Of a stretch of 64,000 nucleotides of DNA, positions 13,232 through 25,310 are shown in pieces. Source of the stretch: Sipunculus nudus (lineage: Eukaryota; Annelida; Sipuncula; Golfingiida; Sipunculidae); the NCBI GenBank assembly GCA_026874595.1, contig CM049307.1, positions 61,532,370 to 61,596,369 of the forward strand. The letters are read 5' to 3'. The notes below the pieces were generated by a model. The model was not told the DNA's origin. It saw nothing but the letters and a program-made list of their open reading frames with translations, and searched no databases. A program made the position numbers and the translations under genes. Numbering within the stretch: position 1 is the first letter of the stretch; each line of letters starts with the position of its first letter.

Positions 13232-16200
13232 GATGAAAGGGGGATTTTTTTTTTGGGGGGGGGGCCACTGGATTTTAGGAGGGGGGGGGGGGGGGGTCCC
13301 GAGACCTTAAAAAGGGATGTCCTGGCATCAGGTGGTGGCCTGAACGTAAATTAAAGAATGAATGGAAAATGTGATATCGTGTCTCGGCTTCTTTACAATA
13401 TAGTACAATATTCGTCTGCACAATAGAACACAGACAGAAAGTGGGAGGATCTCGTTTTGTGTGTATGCATAATATAAGGATAAAGAAAACATACCTTAAT
13501 TTCTCATGCACCGCGCGCGTCAATTTTAGTACCCGAATAAAATAATTGTTACCCCGTAATATCACATTAAAATCAAAACACTTTCATGGAAATTTCATAT
13601 AAGAAGCGGGTCCGCAATAATTTCTAGAGAAATAGCCCAAGAAACGTTACTTTCTTAGACTTATGTTAAAATTAAAAACAGTGTAGAATATTTTAAAAAA
13701 TTAAAATATAATTTAAATACATATAATATATAAAATTTGTATAAAGAACATGTATCGTACTGAGTCGTGAGATGGGTTGTTTATATGTATTTATTGCGCC
13801 CGCATAACACAACTGTCCTGTCACAACTGGACCGAACGGCTGATGTACGACCTGGACATAAATAAGGGGCCGTATAAGAAGAAGCCGTCTACCAAATCTT
13901 ATTACAATATATATTTAGAAATTTAATATTTAAAATATTTATAAGAACAGCGGCATTCTCATGATGATTCCGGAGCGTTGAACGTGCATTTTATCAGTAA
14001 TTATCCGCCCCCTGCGGTATGATGAGGCTGAATGTTGTCAACAGCATCCTCCTAGCACCTATACCGTCACTCACAGCCTTCAGTCCTCTCCGGCCAGGGG
14101 GTAAGCGTATTACCCCAACCCACTGCGGAGACCCGACCGGACGATTGTTCAGGACCGTTAGCCCCCAGGTATAACCCAGTGCCCTATTTATGGGTCAGAG
14201 CCGCTGAATACCATATTTCCCTGACTGCGCTCCTCACTCACCTTTCAAACAATCAAGCACAGGAAGAGAAAATAAAAATATTGCGGTTTTATTCATGCCT
14301 TGATTTTATGTATCTGTACAATTCGAGTGTGTGTTGTCTTCGTGTGTATAAAAAGCGTTATCATAAAAGGTTATGCTAAATTTTACTAACCGTAGTACAT
14401 GATCTTCCTTATTACTTTTAGGTTCCACGAAGAGATTCGAAAAAACACCGTAAAGACGGGCTTCCTACAAATTACAAGTCCATGATCGCATTCTTCTTAC
14501 TGATAGTGATACTGAGACAAGAATGGCCGGGTTGCTAACGTGACGACGATAGCAACATCCCCGATTCAATGACGTCATGCCGTTTTAATCTTCAAACGTT
14601 CGGCTGGAAACACGTAATACTGAGTGTTTAATATTGTTTTTATTTTACTTTGCGAAGTGAATGTGTTTCGGGGTTCATAGAGTGCGTAGTTAGGAGCCCA
14701 GACCGCAGATGGCGACCCCTGACGTAAACAGCAAGTTTGTGACGTTTTTTTTATCGGCATGGGCGTAGATAACTTATTACCACGCGGGTGTGTTATGTGA
14801 TGAGAGCATTGCATCCAGAACAGAGACTGCCCGCTGTTGTGACTTGCTGGAGCAATATGTATTGTTTATATTCATTTTGGAATATTTTAGTGAAGTCACT
14901 GCAGAGTTGAGAATGAACATATGTGCTGACAGATTAAATAACAAATCAAACGATCTCGTGTATTTCGTGGAAATAATAATGAGATCAATATATTTAAAAC
15001 AAGGATACATAATGAGATTTCTAATCCGTTTGGTTCAAAGGAACTTCGTAAAAGTAAACTTTAAATGCAATATATTGTTTTATCTGGAATAAACTGAAAT
15101 GAACACGTGACTTTTGATTACAATATTATAATTACGTTTTATTGATGTTTCAATACACTTTTTCACAGAGATGAAAGGGGCATTTTTTTTGGGGGGGGGA
15201 CTGGATGTTGGGGGGGGGGGGGGGGTTCGAGACCTTAAAAGGGGATGTCCTGGCATCAGGTGGTGGCCTGAACGTAAATTAAAGAATGAATGGAAAATGT
15301 GATATCGTGTCCCGGCTTCCTTACAATATAGTACAATATTCGTCTGCACAATAGAACACAGACAGATAGTCGGAGCATCTCGTTTTGTGTATGCATAATA
15401 TAAGGATAAAAAAAACATACCTTAGTTTTTCATGCACCGCACGTTAATTTTAGTAGCCGAATAAAATAATTGTTTCCCCGTCATATCACATTAAAATCAA
15501 AACACTTTCATGAAAAATTCACATAAGAAGCGGGTCCGCAATAATTTCTAGAGAAAGAGCCCAAGAAACGTTACTTTCTTGGACTTATGTTAAAATTAAA
15601 AACAGTGTAGAATATTTTAAAAAATAAAAATATAATTTAAAAACAAATAATATATAAAATTTGTATAAAGAACATGTATCGTACTGAGTGGTGAGATGGG
15701 TTGTTTATATGTATTTATTGCGCCCGCAAAACACAACTGTCCTGTCACAACTGGACCGAACGGCTGATGTACGACCTGGACATAAATAAGGGGCCGTATA
15801 AGAAGAAGCCGTCTACCAGATCATATTACATTATATTTAGAAATTTAATATTTAAAATATTTATAAGAACAGCGGCATTCTCATGATGATTATGGAGCGT
15901 TGAACGTGCATTTTATCAGTAATTATCCGCCCCCTGCGGTATGATGAGGCTGAATGTTGTCAACAGCATCCTCCTAGCACCTATACCGTCACTCACAGCC
16001 TTCAGTCCTCTCCGGCCAGGGGGTAAGCGTATTACCCCAACCCACTGCGGAGACCCGACCGGACGATTGTTCAGGACCATGAGTCGCCAAGCAGGTATAA
16101 CCCAGTGCCCTATTTACGGCTCAGAACCGCTGAATACCATATCTCCCTGATTGCGCTCCTCACTCACCTTTCAAACAGTCAAGCACAGGAAGAGAAAATA

Positions 16201-17090
16201 AAAATATTGCGGTTTTATTCATGTCTTGGTTTTATGTATATGTACAATTCGAGTGTGTGTTTGTCTTCGTGTGTATAAAAAGCGTTATCATAAAATTTTA
16301 TGCTAAATTTTACTAACCGTAGTACATGATCTTCCTTATTACTTTTAGATTCCACGAAAAGGTTCGTAAAAACACCGTAAAGACGGGCTTCCTACAACTT
16401 ACAAGTCCATGATCGCCTTCTTCTTACTGAAACTGAGACAAGAATGGCCGGGTTGCTAACGTGACGGCAATAGCAACATCCCCGATTCAATGACGTCATG
16501 CCGTTTTAATCTTCAAACGTTCGGCTGGATACACGTAATACTGAGTGTTTAATATTGTTTTTATTTTACTTTGGGAAGTGAATGTGTTTCGGGGTTCATA
16601 GAGTGCGTAGTAAGGAGCCCAGACTGCAGATGGCGACATCTGACGTAAACAGCAAGTTTGTGACGTATTTTTCATCGGCATGGGCGTAGATAACTTATTA
16701 CCACGCGGGTGTGTTATGTGATGAGAGCATTGCATCCAGAACAGAGACTGCCCGCTGTTGTGATCTGCTGGAGCAGTATGTATTGTTTATATTCATTTTG
16801 GAATATTTTAGTGAAGTCACTGCAGAGTTGAGACTAAACATGTGTGCTGACAGATTTCATAACAAATCAAACGACCTCGTGTATTTCGTGGAAAAATAAT
16901 GAGATAAATATATTAAAAACAAGGATACATAATGAGATTTGTAATCCATTTGGTCAAAGGAACTTCGTAAAAATAAACTTTAAATGCAATATATTGTTTT
17001 ATCTGGAATAAACTAAAATGAACACGTGACTTGTGATTACAATATTATAATTACGTATTATGGATGTTTCAATACACTTTTTCAAAGAGA

Positions 17091-18370
17091 TGAAAGGGGG
17101 ATTTATTTTTTTTTGGGGGGGGGACTTGATGTTAAGGGGGGGGGGGTTCCGGAGACCTTAAAACGGGATGTCCTGGCATCAGGTCGTGGCCGGAACGTAA
17201 ATTAAAGAATGAATGGAAAATGTGATATCGTGCTTCCTCACAATATAATACAATATTCGTCTGCACAATAGAACACAGACAGAAAGTCGGAGTATCTCAT
17301 TTTGTGTGTATGCGTAATACAAGGATAAAGAAAACATACGTTAGTTTCTCATGCACCGGGCGCGTCAATTTTAGTACCCGAATAAAATAATTGTTTCCCC
17401 GTCATATCACATTAAAATCAAAACCCTATCATGAAAAAATCACATAAGAAGCGGGTCCGCAATAATTTCTAGAGAAAGTGCCAAAGAAACGTAACTCTCT
17501 TGGACTTATGTTAAAATAAAAAACAGTGTAGAATATTTCAAATAATAAAAATATAATTTAAATACATATAATATATAAAATTTGTATCAAGAACATGTAT
17601 CGTACTGAGTCGTGTGATGGGTTGTTTTTATGTATTTATTGTGCCCGTAAAACACAAATGTCCTGTCACAACTGGACCGAACGGCTGATGTACGACCTGA
17701 ACATAAATAAGGGGCCGTATATAAGAAGAAGCCGTCCACCAGATCATATTACAATATATTTAGAAATTTAATATTAAAAATATTTATTAGAACAGCGGCA
17801 TTCTCATGATGATTCCGGAGCGTTGAAGGTGCATTTTATCAGTAATTATCCGCCCCCTACGGTATGATGAGGCTGAATGTTGTCAACAGTATCCTCCTAG
17901 CACCTATACCGTCACTCACAGCCTTCAGTCCTCTCCGGCCAGGGGGTAAGCGTATTACCCAAACCCACTGCGGAGACCCGACCGGACGATTGTTCAGCAC
18001 CGTGAGCCCCCAGCGATATCCCAGTGACCTATTTACGGCTCAGAACCACTGAATGCCATATCTCCTTATATTCATTTTGGAATATTTTAGTGAAGTCACT
18101 GCAGTGTTGAGACTGAACATATGTGCTGACAGATTTAATAACAAATCAAACAATCTCGTGTATTTCGTGGAAATAATAATGAGATCAATATATTTAAAAC
18201 AAGGATACATAATGAGATTTGTAATCCGTTTGGTTCAAAGGAACTTCGTAAAAATAAACTTTAAATGCAATATATTGTTTTATCTGGAATAAACTGAAAT
18301 GAACACGTGACTTGTGATTACAATATTATAATTACGTGTTATTGATGTTTCAATACACCTTTTCACAGAG
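17091..18370. repeat. Satellite monomer with a ~640-bp internal deletion
   Basis: This unit is only about 1280 bp. At about 18064 the sequence jumps from CCATATCTCC straight to TTATATTCATTTTGG. That removes the TATA-like, TGACGTCA and associated blocks present in the other units. Confidence 0.9.
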
Positions 18371-21300
18371 ATGAAAGGGGAATTTTTTTTTTTTGGGGGG
18401 GGGGGGGGGGACTGAATGTTAGGGGGGGGGTTCCCGAGACCTTAAAACGGGATGTCTTGGCATCAGGTGGTTGCCTGAACGTAAATTAAAGAATGAATGG
18501 AAAATGTGATATCGTGTCCCGGCTTCCTTACAATATAATACAATATTCGTCTTCACAATAGAACACAGACAGAAAGTAGTCGGAGTATTTCGTTTTGTGT
18601 GTATGCGTAATATAAGGATAAAGAAAACATACGTTAGTTTCTCATGCACTGCGCGCGTCAATTTTAGTACCCGAATAAAATAATTATTTCCCCGTCATAT
18701 CACATTAAAATCAAAACCCTATCATGAAAAATTCATATAAGAAGCGGTTCCGCAATAATTTCTAGAGAAATAGCCCAAGAAACGTAACTCTCTTGGACTT
18801 ATGTTAAAATTAAAAACAGTATGGAATATTTCAAATAATAAAAATATAATTTAAATACATATAATATATAAAATTTGTATAAAGAACATGTATCGTACTG
18901 AGTCGTTTGATGGGTTGTTTTTATGTATTTATTGTGCCCGTGAAACACAAATGTCCTGGTCTCAACTGGACCGAACGGCTGATGTACGACCTGGACATAA
19001 ATAAGGGGCCGTTTAAGAGGAAGCCTTCTACCAGATCATATATTACAATATACTTAGAAATTTAATATTTAAAATATTTATTAGAACAGCGGCATTCTCA
19101 TGATGATTCCGGAGCGTTGAAGGTGCATTTTATCAGTAATTATCCGCCCCCTACGGTATGATGAGGCTGAATGTTGTCAACAGCATCCTCCTAGCACCTA
19201 TACCGTCACTCACAGCCTTCAGTCCTCTCCGGCCAGCGGGTAAGCGTATTACCCCAACCCATTGCGGAGACCCGACCGGACGATTGCTCAGCACCGTGAG
19301 CCCCCAGCGATATCCCAGTGCACTATTTACGGCTCAGAACCACTGAATGCCATATCTCCCTGATTGCGCTCCTCACTCACCTTTCAAACAATCAAGCACA
19401 GGAAGAGAAAATTAAAATATTGCAGTTTAATTCGTTTCTTGATTTTATGTATCTGTACAATTTCGAGAGTGTCTTTGTGTGCGAGTTTATATAACGCATT
19501 ATCATAAAATTTAACCTAAATTTTACTAACCGTAGTCTATGATCTTCCCTATTGCTTTTTGATTCCTCGAAGAGATTCGTAAAATCACGGTAAAGACGGG
19601 CTTCCTACAACTTCCAAGTCCCATATCTCCCTGATTGCGCTCCACACTCACCTTTTAAACAATCAAGCACAGGAAGAGAAACTAGAAATATTGCGGTTTT
19701 ATTCGTGTCTTGTTTAATATTGTTTTTATTTTACTATGCGAAGTGAATGTGTTTCGGGGTTCATAGAGTGCGTAGTTAGGAGCCCAGACCGCAGATGTCG
19801 ACACCTGACGAAAAGAGCAAGTTTTTGACGAATTTTTCATCGGCATGGGCGTAGATAACTTATTGCCAGGCGTGTTTTTTATGTGCATTGCATCCAGAAC
19901 AGGGACTGCATGAGTCCTGTTGTGATTCGCCGGTGCAAGCGTGTTGTGAAGCAGGGAATATTTAAAAATTAATAAATATAGCAATTCATTTCGGATTATT
20001 TTAGTGAAGTCACTGCAGTGTTGAGACTAAACATGTGTGCTGACAGATTTCATCACAAATCAAACGACCTCGTGTATTTCGTGGAAAAATAATGAGATAA
20101 ATATGTTTAAAACAAGATTACATAATGAGATTTGTAATCCGTTTGGTTCAAAGGAACTTCGTAAAAATAAACTTTAAATGCAATATATTGTTTTATCTGG
20201 AATAAACTGAAATGAACACATGACTTGTGATTACAATATTATAATTACGTGTTATTGATGTTTCAATACACTTTTTCACAGAGATGAAAGGGGGATTTTT
20301 TTTTTTGGGGGGGGGGGGACTGGATGTTAGGGGGGGGGGGGTTCCCGAGACCTTAAAACGGGATGTCCTGGCATCAGGTGGTGGCCTGAACGTAAATTAA
20401 AGAATGAATGGAAAATGTGATATCGTGTCCCGGCTTCCTTACAATATAATACAATATTTGTTTGCACAATAGAACACAGACAGAAAGTCGGAGTATCTCG
20501 TTTTGTGTGTATGCATAATATAAGGATAAAGAAAACATACGTTTCTCATGCACGGCCCCCGTCAATTTTAGTACCCGAAAATAATAATTGTTTCCCCGTC
20601 ATATCACATTAAAATCAAAACCCTATCATGAAAAATTCATATAAGAAGCGGGTCCGCAATAATTTCTAGAGAAAGAGCCCAAGAAACGAAACTCTCTTGG
20701 ACTTATGTTAAAATTAAAAACGGTATAGAATATTTCAAATAATAAAAATATAATTTAAATACATATAATATATAAAATTTGTATAAAGAACATGTATCGT
20801 ACTGAGTCGTTTGATGGGTTGTTTTTATGTATTTATTGTGCCCGTGAAACACAAATGTCCTGGTCTCAACTGGACCGAACGGCTGATGTACGACCTGGAC
20901 ATAAATAAGGGGCCGTATAAGAAGAAGCCTTCTACCAGATCATATATTACAATATACTTAGAAATTTAATATTTAAAATATTTATTAGAACAGCGGCATT
21001 CATAAAATGTTGTCAACAGCATCCTCCTAGCAACTATACCGTCACTCACAGCCTTCAGTCCTCTCCGGCCACGGGGTAAGCGTATATTACCCCAACCCAC
21101 TGCGGAGACCCGACCGGACGATTGTTCAGCACCGTGAGCCCCCAGCGATATCCCAGTGCACTATTTACGGCTCAGAACCACTGAATGCCATATCTCCCTG
21201 ATTGCGCTCCTCACTCACCTTTCAAACAATCAAGTACAGGAAGAGAAAATTAAAATATTGCAGTTTAATTCGTTTCTTGAGTTTATGTATCTGTACAATT

Positions 21301-21658
21301 TCGAGAGTGTCTTTGTGTGCGAGTTTATATAACGCATTATCATAAAATTTAACCTAAATTTTACTAACCGTAGTCTATGATCTTCCCTATTGCTTTTTGA
21401 TTCCTCGAAGAGATTCGTAAAATCACGGTAAAGACGGGCTTCCTACAACTTCCAAGTCCCATATCTCCCTGATTGCGCTCCACACTCACCTTTCAAACAA
21501 TCAAGCACAGGAAGAGAAACTAAAAATATTGCGGTTTTATTCATGTCTTGATTTAATGTATCTGTACAATTTCGTGAGTGTGTTTGTGTTCGTGTGTATA
21601 AAAAGCGTTATCATAAAATGTTATGCTAAATTTTACTAACCGTAGTACATGATCTTCA
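18371..21658. repeat. Divergent array-edge monomers with internal duplications
   Basis: The last two units carry a private variant block (19420-19620 and 21260-21460, with GCGAGTTTATATAACGCATT). It is followed by a second copy of the segment that starts CATATCTCCCTGATTGCGCT (19621 and 21462). The first of the two then has a further internal deletion. The last stops inside the unit at about 21658, next to a patch of inverted repeats. Confidence 0.85.
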
Positions 21659-21668
21659 CTGTTAAAAG

Positions 21669-21955
21669 TTGCACGTAAAATAACGGTGCTTTGCACCGGC
21701 AGCAAAGTTGACAGTGCAATGCACCGTTATTTTACGTGCAAAGAAATAACGCAGTGCGTTAAATAACGCCGCATTGCACCGTAATTTTACAGCGCTTTGG
21801 GACGTAAATTAACGGTGCTTAGCCACGGGAAATAACGGGCATCTGTTATTTTACGGGACAATATGCCGTTATTTTACAGTGCTAAGAGACGTGAATTAAC
21901 AGTGATTTAAACTGGAATCAGGGCATTGCACCGTTATTTCACGGTGCGTTGATAT
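21669..21955. repeat. Inverted-repeat cluster at the satellite edge
   Basis: A perfect 21-bp inverted repeat (arms 21669-21689 and 21721-21741, starting TTGCACGTAAAATAACGG) encloses a 31-bp loop. Degenerate copies of the same GTAAAATAACGGTGC word follow on both strands up to about 21955. The arrangement is compatible with terminal or subterminal repeats of a small DNA transposon, or with a hairpin-rich micro-repeat. No coding sequence is seen. Confidence 0.8.
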
Positions 21956-23604
21956 GTAGAATAACAAAACATTTTTACTTTATAATAAATTACAGTGCTT
22001 TGCACTTGGAGCTATACACTGTTACAGGTTTCCATAATCTTTCTCAAATTGTTTCTGTCTTGTCACTCCGGACGAACCCTTTATTTGTATCCGTGTACTT
22101 CAGGTTTCTCATAACATGTTTTTTTAGATTTTACCAGTAAATATATTACGAACGAAGTCAGACCTCCTTATGATGATAGAGTTGTAAGTTTCTGTTTGAC
22201 TGTCAAGTGTCCCGAAAATCAAATCAGGATATCCACAGAGGGAAATGCATCTTGGCTAATTTGGGAAATGGCATTAAAAATGCATGCTCACACATAATAT
22301 CACACCACTTCTTTATTGTATGAAATATTCAACAGATCATCGACATGTACAACACGTGTACTTAATGTATATAGTTATTCAGATTATACTGATCTTTCAA
22401 AAGGCATCATTAGGAAGCAAACATATTTAAACATTTTGACCACACTGCATGGCAGTTAAATCGTCTCCAACTAAACATATAAAATTTGGCAATTAGTGCA
22501 ATATTATTATGATTACTATTATGAATGCTGTGTGTTATCTCATTAAGGTTGCTGATCTTTTTAACAATGGGGCCCAAAAATCTATTTATTATGTATCTTT
22601 GAAAAATAGATAAAAGTGCATCAATAAATTTATAGTGTTGTAAATTAATGGTATCTTTAAAGTAAAAGATGGTCAGAACACAAGTCAAACAATTGAAATG
22701 GATTTAACTTATATGTCACCGAATCTTTCTACAGTAAAGGCATCTACTTTGTGTGGAGCTTCTGATAATGAATTCCAAAATAAAGGTCCTTAGTAAATAA
22801 ATGATTTTTGCATCAATTAAATTCGAACTGGAGGGAGTTGAAGAGAATGCCTACACTGTAACAAGGGTGCAAATGTAAACGTTTTTCCATAAAAATAATA
22901 AGATAATTACCTGATTTAATTAAGGTACTTAAACACAAGAATATTAAAAGTGAAATAGTCGTTAAATGATATTTCCTATATTATTGATATATTATAGAGG
23001 AAAATGCAGCATTAAAACATTAAATCTGACCAACCAGCTCTATTGACAGTGGGAGGGCAGTTAGAGGTGCATTCAATTACCCCCAAAATCAAGAAACCTG
23101 AAGGTCTTTTTAGTCCCTTGGGATACTCCAGGGTAAATATCCAAAATGACGCATAGCAAGCCTCCAGTGGAAGTAGAAATAACTTGCATGGGTTGACAGT
23201 TTCTGGCCATCCACCATATGTTACAGTGATGTTACAGTCCCCATCTTTAACATTCACAGGTGTTGGAGATCTCATTCCCTGCATACAAAATAATAAACAG
23301 AAAAGAGAGATTGTAAATGTAAGAAACATGAGAGAAATATGCAAGAATATAGTTCAGTCCAATTATTCCTTTAATTTTTATATTTTTTTTAGATTTTTTT
23401 CAAAGTCTGACGCTCTATCAATTTACATTACAGAAAATAAACTTTTGTTCTTTCTTCACAAAATTTAAACAATAACTACAAAAAATAGTTTTCTTATGGT
23501 CAATGGGAACCTTTAGAAGTGAAAATAATTATACATTATTATATCCAATATATCTTTACATTTACATTACAGACATTAACTGGCCAATGTTTTGTTCTAT
23601 CTCA
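21956..23604. other. Non-satellite island between satellite blocks
   Basis: This AT-rich sequence is unrelated to the flanking satellite. It contains no confident gene. The one notable item is a minus-strand open frame at 23012-23344 (listed separately). On its right side the island joins satellite sequence at an earlier point of the monomer than where the array stopped, so it is not a clean insertion into one unit. Confidence 0.6.
23012..23344 (-). pseudogene. Possible exon or fragment, unidentified secreted-like protein
   Basis: I do not recognise this open frame. Reading from 23344 leftward gives 110 codons. Its first ~24 residues are hydrophobic (MHISLMFLTFTISLFCLLFC), but on the minus strand that stretch runs into ATTTTGTATGCAG followed by GGAATG, a good 3' splice acceptor near 23282. 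The downstream part may therefore be an exon and the hydrophobic start only intron. The downstream part has several cysteines and ends at a stop near 23012. No partner exon is visible. It could also be a repeat fragment or chance. Confidence 0.2.
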
Positions 23605-25310
23605 GCACCGTGAGCCCCCAGCGATATCCCAGTGCCCTATTTACGGCTCAGAACCGCTGAATACCATATCTCCCTGACTGCGCTCCACACTCACCCTCCA
23701 AACAATCAAGCACAGGAAGAGAAAATAAAAATATTGCGGTTTTATTCATGTCTTGGTTTTATGTATATGTACAATTCGAGTGTGTGTTTGTGTTCGTGTG
23801 TATAAAAAGCGTTATCATAAAATGTTATGCTAAATTTTACTAACCATAGTACATGATCTTCCTTATTACTTTTAGATTCCACGAAGAGATTCGTAAAAAC
23901 ACCGTAAAGACGGGCTTCCTACAACTTACAAGTCCATGATCGCCTTCTTCTTACTGATACTGAGACAAAAATGGCCGGGTTGCTAACGTGACGACAATAG
24001 CAACATCCCCGATTCAATGACGTCATGCCGTTTTAATCTTCAAACGTTCGGCTGGAAACACGTAATACTGAGTGTTTAATATTGTTTTTTATTTTACTTT
24101 GCGAAGTGAATGTGTTTCGGGGTTCATAGAGTGCGTAGTTAGGAGCCCAGACCGCACATGGCGAAACCTGACATAAACAGCAAGTTTGTGATGTATTTTT
24201 GATCGGCATGGGCGTAGATAACTTATTGCCACGCGGGTTTGTTATGTGCACTGCATCCAAAACAGGGACTGCATGAGTCTTGTTATGATTTGCTGGTGCA
24301 AGCGTGTTGTGAAGCAGAGAATATTTAAAAATTAATAAATATAGCAACATGTATTGTTTATATTCATTTCGGAATATTTTAGTAAAGCCACTAAAGTGTT
24401 GAGACTAAACATATGTGCTGACAGATTTTATAACAAATCAAACGACCAATATTTCGTGGAAAAATAATGAGATAAATATATTTAAAACAAGGATACATAA
24501 TGGGATTTGTATTCGTTTGGTTCAAACGAACTTCGTAAAAAAACCTTAAAACGCAATAAATTGTTTTATCTGAAAAAAAAACTAAAATGAACAGGTGACT
24601 TTTGATTACTTCATTATAATTACGTGTCATAGAGGATGTTTGAATACACTTTTTCACAGTGATGAAAGCTGGATTTTTTTTTGGGGGGGGGGGGGGCTCC
24701 AGGGACCTTTATTAAGGCCTCTCCTGGCATCTGGTGGTGGCCTGAATGTAAATTAAAGAATGACTGAGAATATGGTATTGTGTCTCGGCTACCAAACAAT
24801 ATAATACAATAAACGTCTGCACAATAGAACACAGACAGATAGTGGGAGTATCACGTTGTGTTTATTCATAATATAAGGATAAAGCAAAAAATAGCTTAGT
24901 TTCTCATGCACTGCGCGCCTTGAAATTTATAAAACCGAATAAAAAATTGTTCCCCGATCATATCAAATTTAAGGCAAATCCCTATAATGAAATTAATAAA
25001 AAGAGCGGGCCAGGAAAAATGTTTAGAGAAAGAGCCTAAGAAACCAACCTCTCTTGGCCTGATGTTAAAATTAAAAAACAGTGTTGAATATTTCAAATAA
25101 TAAAAAATATAAAAAAATAAATAAATATATATATATATTTTTTAAAGAACATGTTCCTTAACGAATCGTGTGATGGGTTGTGTTTATTTATTTTTTGTGC
25201 CGCAAAACACAACTGTCCTGTCACAACTGGACCGAACGGCTGATGTACGACCTGGACATAAATAAGGGGCCGAATAAGAAGAAGCGGTCTACCAGATCAT
25301 ATTATGATAT
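23605..25310. repeat. Detached, degenerate satellite fragment
   Basis: The sequence resumes the satellite at CAGCACCGTGAGCCCCCAGC, runs to the monomer end, passes through a T/G-tract block near 24670, and continues into the next unit up to about 25310 (GGTCTACCAGATCATATTA). It is in the same orientation as the main array but much more diverged, with many small indels. That fits an old copy left outside the homogenised core. Confidence 0.92.

Larger units (their letters stand above)
1..21658. repeat. Satellite array, ~1.92-kb monomer, ~12 head-to-tail units
   Basis: The same sequence recurs head to tail. A convenient landmark, the start of the G-tract block (ATGAAAGGGG), falls at about 1, 1913, 3724, 5651, 7577, 9502, 11424, 13232, 15171, 17091, 18371 and 20284. 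Most steps are 1912-1939 bp, two are about 1810 bp and one is about 1280 bp. Each monomer has a T-tract plus G-tract, a spacer and a second G-tract. After these come an AT-rich block, a more GC-rich block (around CGGAGACCCGACCGGACGAT) and a block with TGACGTCA and related motifs. Open frames of 60-120 codons occur on both strands, but their differences between units are mostly amino-acid changing, so I do not call them genes. The start of the array lies outside the window. Confidence 0.97.

Noticed and set aside
14790..15092. 100-codon open frame recurring in several satellite units
   Set aside because: It is open in only some units. Most differences between copies change the amino acid (for example between the copies at 12851 and 14790), overlapping antisense frames are equally open, and no domain is recognisable. 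It is better explained by repetition of AT-rich DNA.
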